This document shows positions 47,069 through 53,453 of a stretch of DNA of 53,453 nucleotides, in pieces. The notes beneath the pieces were generated by a model. That model was not told where the DNA came from. It saw only the letters and a program-made list of their open reading frames with translations, and ran no database searches. This DNA is from Streptomyces sp. S3(2020) (GTDB taxonomy: Bacteria; Actinomycetota; Actinomycetes; Streptomycetales; Streptomycetaceae): contig NZ_JABERD010000052.1 in NCBI RefSeq assembly GCF_013044505.1, forward strand, positions 1 to 53,453. The letters run 5' to 3'. The first letter of the stretch is position 1. Each line of letters starts with the position of its first letter. A program made the translations under genes and the position numbers.

Positions 47069-47208
47069 GCGGGCCTCCGGCACCGTCGGTGCGGGCGGGT
47101 CGCTTCGTCATCACTCAACTCACTTCCGCAGCAGGCGCGTTGGGTCCGATCCACGAACCGTGCGTTCCCCTTGTGCAGGGTGTACCGATTTTCGAGCGAA
47201 CAGGGTAC

Positions 47209-47218
47209 ATCACGTGAT
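47209..47218. promoter_or_regulatory. palindrome upstream of the large multidomain gene
   Basis: ATCACGTGAT is a perfect palindrome 57 bases upstream of the ATG at 47275. The 47069-47274 gap is more AT-rich than its surroundings. I see no convincing pair of promoter hexamers in it. Confidence 0.35.
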
Positions 47219-47274
47219 TAGGCGCCTTATCGTGGCAACTCGTCGCCGATACCCACTCGTTCGGATGCGGGTCG

Positions 47275-50200
47275 ATGCCAGACGCCAACACCACCATCGT
47301 CATCCTCACCGCGCTTCCGGTGGAGTACGAGGCGGTGCGGGGTGTACTGCGCCGTGGCCGGCCGCTCAAGCACGAGGAAAGCGGCACCCGGTTCGAAGAG
47401 GGGTTCCTCCCAGACACACCGTGGCGGATCGTCATGGCCCAGGTGGGTCAGGGCAACGACAGCGCCGCCGTCATCGCCGAGCGCGCCGCCCAGATGTTCC
47501 AGCCTCGCGCGATGCTGTTCGTCGGGATCGCCGGCGCCCTCAAGACCGATGTGTGCATCGGGGATGTCGTCGTCGCCACGCAGGTGTACGCCTACCAGGG
47601 CGGGAAGCAGACCGGGAACGGACTGAAGTCGCGGCCCAAGTGCTGGGAGGCGAACCACGAACTGCTCCAGGCCGCCCACTCAGCACTGCCTGCCAAGGCC
47701 CACCACTTCAAACCGATCGCCGCGGGCGACGTGGTCGTCGACAGCTCCGGCACCCCCGACCAGCAGTTACTCGAAGAGAATTACAACGACGCGGTGGCCG
47801 TCGAGATGGAGAGCGCCGGATTCGCCCAAGCGGCTCACCTCGGTGGCGGGCGGCCCGCTCTCGTCATCCGTGGGATCAGCGACCGCGCCGACGGGAGCAA
47901 GAGCGCGTCCGATGCGGACGGTCAGCAGGAGGTCGCCGCGGGAAGGGCGGCGCGGGCCGCGATGTCCGTGCTCCAGGTTCTCGCCGACGACCTGCATCCA
48001 TGGGACTACTGCATCTCTTACGCGGCAGAGGACCACCGCTGGGCCGAGTGGGCCGCCTGGGAGCTGCGGAAGGCCGAGGGCGACCGGTGCCGTGTGCTGC
48101 TGCGGAAGTGCCCGAGTACGAAGAGTGAGTACGACGCGTTCCCTTTGTGGGACGGAGTGGCCAGGGCCGACCGGATCCTGGCGGTCATGTCGGAGAGGTA
48201 TCTGCGCTCGGCCTACCGACAGCCGGAGTGGCAGGCGGCCGAACAGGCCGATCCGGAGGGGCTGTTCCGCAGAGTGGTCCCGGTCCGCGTGGACGACGAG
48301 GAGCTCCCGGCCGAACTCGGCCTGGTGCGGCCCGTGGACCTGCGTGACCTGGAGGTGGAAGAGGCGCGCGAGATGCTGCTCACGGGGGTCAGGGAGGCCG
48401 AGGCCGGGGCTCCGACGGTGAGACCCTCAGGGTTCGACAGGCCCACGAAGTCCACCCCTCCGCCGGTGGACGGCCCGCTGCCCGAGTTCCCGGGCTTCCC
48501 CGGGCGCACACAGACGCAGCTCCCGGTCGTACGGAATCCCGCCCCCGTGCCGATGGAGGCACCGGCGCCCGTTCCCGCACGAGGGCCCGGTCTGCTCGCT
48601 CGGGGCGCGACCGCACTCGCCGACGGGCTCGCGGGCGGCGGACAGTGGCGGCTCCGCCGAGCTGTCAACCGGGTGGACGCCACGCTGGCGTTCTCCGGAC
48701 TGAGCCCCACCGAACTCGACCGCGCCACTCGCTACTACGGCCGGGCCCTGCGCCTGGCACTTCGCCTCGCACCCGCGCAGGCACGCCGGCTCTTCGAGAG
48801 ATACGACCCGCGCATCCCGGACACCTGCTATGTGCTCGCCTTCAGGCCACAGGACGAGGAGTGGCTGACCACCGTCGCCAGGCGCGGCGACCTCGACGCA
48901 CTGACCGTGGTGTTCGAACTGGCCGGTCGGCTACGGCTGCCCGGGCTGCAACCCCTGGCGAGGGATCTGTCGATCGGACACCTCGCACGGAGCTACGACG
49001 CGAAAAGGGTGGCATGGCATTTCGAGCGGTGGCGGGCGCTGGCCCTTCTGGAGGGCGACGGCTGGTGCTGGGCGCTCCAGGAGCACGCGGCCCGTGTGCC
49101 CTTGGACGGCTACGCGGAGCTGTGGCGGACGTTTCTCGGCAGACTGCCGGAGTCCCTCCTGCCCCGGATGTGCGCCGTCCACCTCCTGCTCGGCCGAGCC
49201 GCCGACGCGGCCCTGCTCGCCGCCACGCCCGAGGAGCGGCGGCAGGCTCTCGACGCTTGCCTGCGCTCGGGGAACGACCTCCGCGATCTCCGCGAAGGCC
49301 TCCGTCTGGCCCGTGCGCTGCGCGACGGCGATGCCGCGCGCGAGTTGCAGGAACGCCTCGGCGACTCGCTGTTCGCGGCAAGTCACCCGGCCGAGGCACT
49401 GCCGCACTACCAGGAGACCGGCAATCTGGAACGGGCCGGTGAATGCCATCGGCTGCTGGGGAATCCCTTCAAGGCCCTCCCCTGCTGCCCGGCCGATCGG
49501 CCCGACCGTCTGGTCGAACTGGTCGACGCCTGTCTGCCGCCGCTTCGCCAACTGGTCGAGCGGCGCGCGTACGCGGAGGCGGCGGAACGGGTGCAGCAAC
49601 TGGTGGAAGCCCTACGGCGGGTGGGGGATGTGACACCCGGGATCACTGCGTGCCGAGAGGACACGGCGGCACGCCGCGACGCCCTGTTGAAGGAGGGGCG
49701 GCACCATTTCAAGACCCGGTTGCGCGGCGCGGCCGAGCCGGACCGATCGGGTGTTCGCCTTGAGTGGTGTGCCTTCGAGGAAGCCGCCGGAGAGCTGGTG
49801 GCGGCCGCGGCGCAGGCCGAGGCGGCCGACAAGTCCTTTCACGCCCACGAGTTGTACCGACGAGCAGGGTGGTACGGCGAGGCCGACCGTGTGCTGCGCG
49901 ATGACCCGACAAAGACGGGACTCATCGCCCGGGCCGCCGTCCTCACCATCGGGGGCGATCTGCCCGGTGCCGCCCAGTTGCGCGAGGAGGCGAAGGACTG
50001 GGAAGGGGCCATCAGCCTCTGGCTGGCGGAGCAGGACCTGGACAGTGCCATCCGTTGCCTGTGCCAGGAACTGGGCGACGAGGCCGTGGAAGACCCCCGG
50101 CTCACCGAGTGGCTACGGGCCGTCGGCGAGCACGACACACTGATCGAGCTCTTCCTGGACGCTGTCGACCGCAAGGGGACAGCCACCCGCGCCGTCGCCG

Positions 50201-53163
50201 AACTGCGGGAGATCAACGCCCAGTTGCTCGGCACGCCAGGGCAGCTCGACATAGCGCCGGAGCTGGCCGCCCGGATCCGCGAGAAGCTCGACGAACTGGA
50301 CGCCGCCGCGCGCAGGCGGTTCGAAGAGCGCGTACCGGCGTGGATCGCCCAGGCCCGCCAGGAGGTCGACGAACGGTTCGCGGGCATCTGGGGACTGGAC
50401 CTCGGCACCTCGCAGTGCGCGGCGGCCATCTTCGACACGGTCACGAAGCAGCCCGTGGCATGCGAGTGGAAGAGCCGGAGCCAGTTTCCCTCGACACTCT
50501 GTTTCGACAAGGAGGGCAACGAACTGGTCGGCCTGACGGTGGAAGAACTGCAGACCGCAGGAGCCGTGGCCTTCTTCCGTGACACCAAGCGCAAGATGGG
50601 CACGGCCACCACGTACCGGTCCGCCTCGGGCAGCTACCGGCCGGAAGAGGTCGCCGCGCACCTCATCCGCCACGCCCGCCAGATCGTGGAGCACTCCGTT
50701 TCCTCCCGGGTGCGGGATCGCGTCGCCGAACTGGCCGGGGCCGAACTGGACCACGTGGCACCGGAGTGGCTCGACCGGGCCGGGCAGCAGCACAGCTACC
50801 ACCTCTCCCGGCCCAAGGCGATCATCACCATTCCGGCGCACTTCCCCAGCCAGGCCCGTAGCGCCACGCGGGACGCCTGCGCCATCGCCCAGGTGGAACT
50901 GGTCCGGATGATCCACGAGCCCACCGCGGCCTGCATCGCGGCGAACTTCCAGCGCAAGGGCATGCTGGCGGACTCGGTGGTCGTGGTCGACCTCGGGGCC
51001 GGCACGCTCGACATCAGCCACCTGGACGTGGGCGGCGGGGTCCATCAGGTGAAGAAGGTCTTCGGGAACAACTCCTGCGGCAGCCGGGACTTCGACCTGC
51101 TGATCGTCCGAGCCCTCACCCGGCAGATCGAGTCCCTCGGCTTGGAGGTTCCGGCGACCGCGGCGGCACGCCGGCAGCTGGAGGTGGCCGCCGAGGAGAT
51201 CAAGATCGCTCTCTCGACGTGCCAGAGGGACACGAGATTCGTCCATGGCTTCACCGACGGCCCGCCCGTCGAAGTGTCCCTGACCCGAGACGAGTTGGCC
51301 GATGCCGTGGCCGAGCCCCTGGGCACGCTGCGCCGGCTCTGCGCCGAGTTCCGAAGCGGCCTCCCCGGGAAGCCGGACCACCTCGTCCTCATCGGCGGAC
51401 CGATGCTGTCCCCGCGCGTGAGCGACCTGTTGGAAGACGTCTTCAAGTGCTCCCGGACCTCACCGGGAGACCCTCGCACCGCCGTGTCGCGCGGAGCCGC
51501 GCTGGTGGCCGCCCAACTCGACGGGAAGCTGACCGGCACGGTCATCGTGGACGTCACTCCGTTCGCCCTGGGGCTCAGGTCGGCCACGAAGGACTCGGAG
51601 GACGGCGGGTTCGCCGTGGTGATCGAGCCCAACACCACCATTCCGACCGAGCGCTCACAGATCTTCACCACGGCAAGGGACGATCAGCCCAATGTCGGGG
51701 TCGAGATCTTCAGCGGAGAGGTCAGTCCTGACACCCGGATCGGCGAGTTCACGCTTTCCGGCATCGAACGGGCCCCCCGCGGCACGCCGCAGATCAGGGT
51801 GTCCTTCGAACTGGACGCCAGCGGTGTGCTCCACGTCACCGCGCGCGATCTCAGCACCGGTCGCAGCAGGTCGGTCCGGGTGAACGACGTCACCCTCCTC
51901 ACCCCCGAGCAGGTCGCCGAACTCACCGACCGTCTTGAGCGACGCATGGCCCGAGAGCAGCTGCGCCGCGAGTGCGACGAGGTCCGCGACCGGCTCGACG
52001 ACCTCGCGGCCACCGCCGAAGACCACGACAGCACCGCCGACTGGAGTGAGTTCCGGCACCGTCTGGCCACCTTCCGGACTCCTCCGGAACTGCTGGACGC
52101 GCCCACCCAGCACGCGCTCGTCACCATGCACACCGAGTCGTCCTCGGCCGAGCTGGAGTTCACCGCTGCCCACGACGCGCTGCGTCGGCAGAGCGCGACC
52201 GCACGTGCCCTTCTCGAAGGCCTCAGGGGGCGGGAATTGACCGCGGCCATGGTGGAACAGGCCCATGAGCTCAGTTCCCGGATGAAGGACACCCTCGATG
52301 AACTCACCGAACAGCAGCGCAAGTTGGCCGCCTGGAACACCGTCCTCATACGCTCGGCGGTGGGCCGGCAGACACTGCTCACACGTTTCCGGGACCGTCA
52401 TACCGAGCGCGACCTCGCCGGTGCGCTGTCGGTTCTCGACGGGATCTCCCTACGTCTGGACCAGACGGACGACATCGAGCGTCTGCTGCACTGCATCGCG
52501 GAGACCGGCGACGTCCGCACCCGCGCCGCCCGTTACCGCACCGCCCTCCGCGACCACGCCGACCGCCTCACCGTCTGTTCCCTGCCTCCGGATCGCCCCG
52601 AAGAGCTTCCGCAGGCCATCCGGTCCGCGCTCGTCCGCATCCTCATGACCACCGACGGCACGCCGACCCACCGCACCGGATTCCTGGTCGGCGACAATCT
52701 GGTCGCCACCGTCTGGCAGCATCCGGTGCGCCCGCAGCGCATCACGGTGGAGGGCGACGACTTCGAAACCACTGTCCACAAGTTCCGGCTCCAAGGGCCC
52801 GGATCCGGACTCCTCGCCGTCCTGCGACTCGATACGCCCGTCCCGGCCACCCCTCTGCGTTTCGGCCACCTGGGACTCATCCGCCTCGGCGACCCCGTGT
52901 GGGCTCCGGTCTGGCCGGACTCTCTTCGCTCCGCGAGCGTCAACGGCCTGGAGAGCTTCCCCGAACGACGGCTACGCCTCATCAGAACGGGTCTGCGGCC
53001 GTCACCCGACCAGAGCGGGGCGCCGTTGCTCAACGCTCTCGGAGAGGCCATCGGCCTGCTCATCGCCGACGACCGCGCCCCGACCGCTCGCGGGGGCTTC
53101 GCCGTGAGCGTTGAGGCGCTCGGCCCGTTGCTGGCCGGGACAGGCCGGCACCTGCATCTCTGA
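47275..53163 (+). CDS. PNP-TIR-alpha-solenoid-Hsp70-trypsin-like conflict protein
   Basis: 1962 residues, no export signal. (1) Residues about 5-240: nucleoside phosphorylase/MTAN-type domain with Glu17 in TALPVEYEAV, VGIAGAL, VEMES (Glu179) and GISDRAD (Asp203), matching E. coli MTAN Glu12, Glu174 and Asp197. (2) About 242-375: TIR domain, DYCISYAAEDHRWAEW to VRPVDLRDLEVEEA, candidate NADase Glu318 in SAYRQPEW. (3) Pro-rich linker, about 380-445. (4) Helical repeats, about 455-1030. (5) Hsp70: GLDLGT (1040-1045), IITIPAHF, HEPTAACIA, DLGAGT (1239-1244), LIGGPML, then substrate-binding beta domain from 1426. (6) Helical segment. (7) About 1783-1955: trypsin-like fold with Ser1914 in DQSGAPLL but degenerate His and Asp sites. 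Codon 165 is TTA. Probably a sensor that releases nucleotide-destroying effectors. Confidence 0.9.
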   Translation: MPDANTTIVILTALPVEYEAVRGVLRRGRPLKHEESGTRFEEGFLPDTPWRIVMAQVGQGNDSAAVIAERAAQMFQPRAMLFVGIAGALKTDVCIGDVVVATQVYAYQGGKQTGNGLKSRPKCWEANHELLQAAHSALPAKAHHFKPIAAGDVVVDSSGTPDQQLLEENYNDAVAVEMESAGFAQAAHLGGGRPALVIRGISDRADGSKSASDADGQQEVAAGRAARAAMSVLQVLADDLHPWDYCISYAAEDHRWAEWAAWELRKAEGDRCRVLLRKCPSTKSEYDAFPLWDGVARADRILAVMSERYLRSAYRQPEWQAAEQADPEGLFRRVVPVRVDDEELPAELGLVRPVDLRDLEVEEAREMLLTGVREAEAGAPTVRPSGFDRPTKSTPPPVDGPLPEFPGFPGRTQTQLPVVRNPAPVPMEAPAPVPARGPGLLARGATALADGLAGGGQWRLRRAVNRVDATLAFSGLSPTELDRATRYYGRALRLALRLAPAQARRLFERYDPRIPDTCYVLAFRPQDEEWLTTVARRGDLDALTVVFELAGRLRLPGLQPLARDLSIGHLARSYDAKRVAWHFERWRALALLEGDGWCWALQEHAARVPLDGYAELWRTFLGRLPESLLPRMCAVHLLLGRAADAALLAATPEERRQALDACLRSGNDLRDLREGLRLARALRDGDAARELQERLGDSLFAASHPAEALPHYQETGNLERAGECHRLLGNPFKALPCCPADRPDRLVELVDACLPPLRQLVERRAYAEAAERVQQLVEALRRVGDVTPGITACREDTAARRDALLKEGRHHFKTRLRGAAEPDRSGVRLEWCAFEEAAGELVAAAAQAEAADKSFHAHELYRRAGWYGEADRVLRDDPTKTGLIARAAVLTIGGDLPGAAQLREEAKDWEGAISLWLAEQDLDSAIRCLCQELGDEAVEDPRLTEWLRAVGEHDTLIELFLDAVDRKGTATRAVAELREINAQLLGTPGQLDIAPELAARIREKLDELDAAARRRFEERVPAWIAQARQEVDERFAGIWGLDLGTSQCAAAIFDTVTKQPVACEWKSRSQFPSTLCFDKEGNELVGLTVEELQTAGAVAFFRDTKRKMGTATTYRSASGSYRPEEVAAHLIRHARQIVEHSVSSRVRDRVAELAGAELDHVAPEWLDRAGQQHSYHLSRPKAIITIPAHFPSQARSATRDACAIAQVELVRMIHEPTAACIAANFQRKGMLADSVVVVDLGAGTLDISHLDVGGGVHQVKKVFGNNSCGSRDFDLLIVRALTRQIESLGLEVPATAAARRQLEVAAEEIKIALSTCQRDTRFVHGFTDGPPVEVSLTRDELADAVAEPLGTLRRLCAEFRSGLPGKPDHLVLIGGPMLSPRVSDLLEDVFKCSRTSPGDPRTAVSRGAALVAAQLDGKLTGTVIVDVTPFALGLRSATKDSEDGGFAVVIEPNTTIPTERSQIFTTARDDQPNVGVEIFSGEVSPDTRIGEFTLSGIERAPRGTPQIRVSFELDASGVLHVTARDLSTGRSRSVRVNDVTLLTPEQVAELTDRLERRMAREQLRRECDEVRDRLDDLAATAEDHDSTADWSEFRHRLATFRTPPELLDAPTQHALVTMHTESSSAELEFTAAHDALRRQSATARALLEGLRGRELTAAMVEQAHELSSRMKDTLDELTEQQRKLAAWNTVLIRSAVGRQTLLTRFRDRHTERDLAGALSVLDGISLRLDQTDDIERLLHCIAETGDVRTRAARYRTALRDHADRLTVCSLPPDRPEELPQAIRSALVRILMTTDGTPTHRTGFLVGDNLVATVWQHPVRPQRITVEGDDFETTVHKFRLQGPGSGLLAVLRLDTPVPATPLRFGHLGLIRLGDPVWAPVWPDSLRSASVNGLESFPERRLRLIRTGLRPSPDQSGAPLLNALGEAIGLLIADDRAPTARGGFAVSVEALGPLLAGTGRHLHL

Positions 53164-53190
53164 AACCCGCGAGGAGCTCTGGCCGGGCCC

Positions 53191-53453
53191 CTACCTGCCG
53201 GGCCCCGAAGGTGACGCTGGCCGTACCAGGCCCGTCTGGTAGGCGATCACCACGAGTTGGGCGCGGTCACGGGCGCCCAGTTTCGTCAGGGCGCGTTGGA
53301 TGTGGCTGCGGACGGTGAGGACGCTGAGGACGAGTTCCTCGGCGATCTGGTCGTTGGACCGGCCTCGGGCGGCGAGGGAGGTGACCTCGCGTTCGCGGGG
53401 GGTGAGGTCGTCGAGGCGGTCCAGGTCGATGTCCGACAGGGGCATCGGCTCGT
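53191..53453 (-). CDS. NarL/FixJ-type response regulator, C-terminal part (runs off the window)
   Basis: The visible C-terminal 87 residues hold the complete LuxR HTH: LTPREREVTSLAARGRSNDQ, LVLSVLTVRSHIQRALTKL and GARDRAQLVVIAYQTGLV. This spacing and ending are typical of actinobacterial NarL-type response regulators paired with a sensor kinase. The receiver domain would lie beyond 53453. An ATG at 53445 is in frame but sits inside the linker, so it is probably not the start. It converges on the large multidomain gene with 27 bases between stop codons; that gap and the gene end hold two CCGGGCCCC copies. Confidence 0.85.
   Translation of the reverse strand, partial: EPMPLSDIDLDRLDDLTPREREVTSLAARGRSNDQIAEELVLSVLTVRSHIQRALTKLGARDRAQLVVIAYQTGLVRPASPSGPGR

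Noticed and set aside
1..53453. Prophage, integrative element or transposon borders
   Set aside because: No integrase, transposase, phage structural gene, tRNA-associated attachment site or terminal inverted repeats were seen. The broken genes are explained by deletion and point mutation.

Overview
The window is high-GC actinobacterial DNA. Third codon positions are almost entirely G or C, GTG starts are frequent, and genes abut in opposite orientations. Tat-exported glycosidases, a LAL-type LuxR regulator, a DUF5997 gene and a copy of a dispersed intergenic motif familiar from Streptomyces (6359-6384) all point to Streptomyces or a close relative. I see no rRNA, tRNA, transposase, integrase or CRISPR array. 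Several genes are broken (208-669, 26659-27513, 40370-41950), which fits a plastic accessory or chromosome-arm region; that placement is inference.

Layout. 1-2083: FUSC remnant, Lrp/AsnC regulator, HAD phosphatase. 2127-6270: berberine-bridge-type FAD oxidase and a large LAL regulator. 6467-16041: secreted carbohydrate/surface block, with a GH127 enzyme carrying a LamG insertion, an HTH-less LysR-domain protein paired with DUF5997, a delta-60/DUF11/RTX mosaic protein and a GH115 enzyme. Both glycosidase genes have readable promoters with palindromes at the expected start of transcription. 16177-21758: LuxR regulator, two DHA2-type efflux pumps, a TIGR01777 oxidoreductase, and a MarR gene whose promoter predicts a leaderless message. 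21798-30938: HEAT-repeat protein, pyruvate carboxylase, a deletion scar joining an MFS fragment to a metY fragment, metX, a kynureninase-like PLP enzyme and two lipoproteins.

31006-37946 is a divergent catabolic locus. A betaine-type ABC importer (ATPase, two permeases, binding protein) reads left. An ornithine-cyclodeaminase-like dehydrogenase, a histidine-ammonia-lyase-like enzyme and an amidohydrolase read right, with 4-bp stop/start overlaps. The lyase lacks the glycine of the Ala-Ser-Gly triad that forms the MIO cofactor. 38057-47068 holds an MHS symporter, a PEP mutase/isocitrate lyase family enzyme, an FAD monooxygenase interrupted by one in-frame TAA, a stand-alone condensation-domain protein, a GH16-like secreted enzyme, a beta-hydroxyacid dehydrogenase, an SRPBCC protein with a triplicated stop-codon segment, and a LysR regulator.

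47275-53163 is the most striking gene. It encodes one 1962-residue protein with, in order, a nucleoside phosphorylase/nucleosidase domain, a TIR domain, a proline-rich linker, a long alpha-helical repeat region, a complete Hsp70 ATPase plus substrate-binding module, a helical region and a degenerate trypsin-like domain. It looks like a self-contained conflict or cell-suicide protein in which Hsp70 takes the place usually held by a STAND NTPase. It contains a TTA codon, so its translation should depend on the bldA tRNA. The window ends in the C-terminal half of a NarL-type response regulator.
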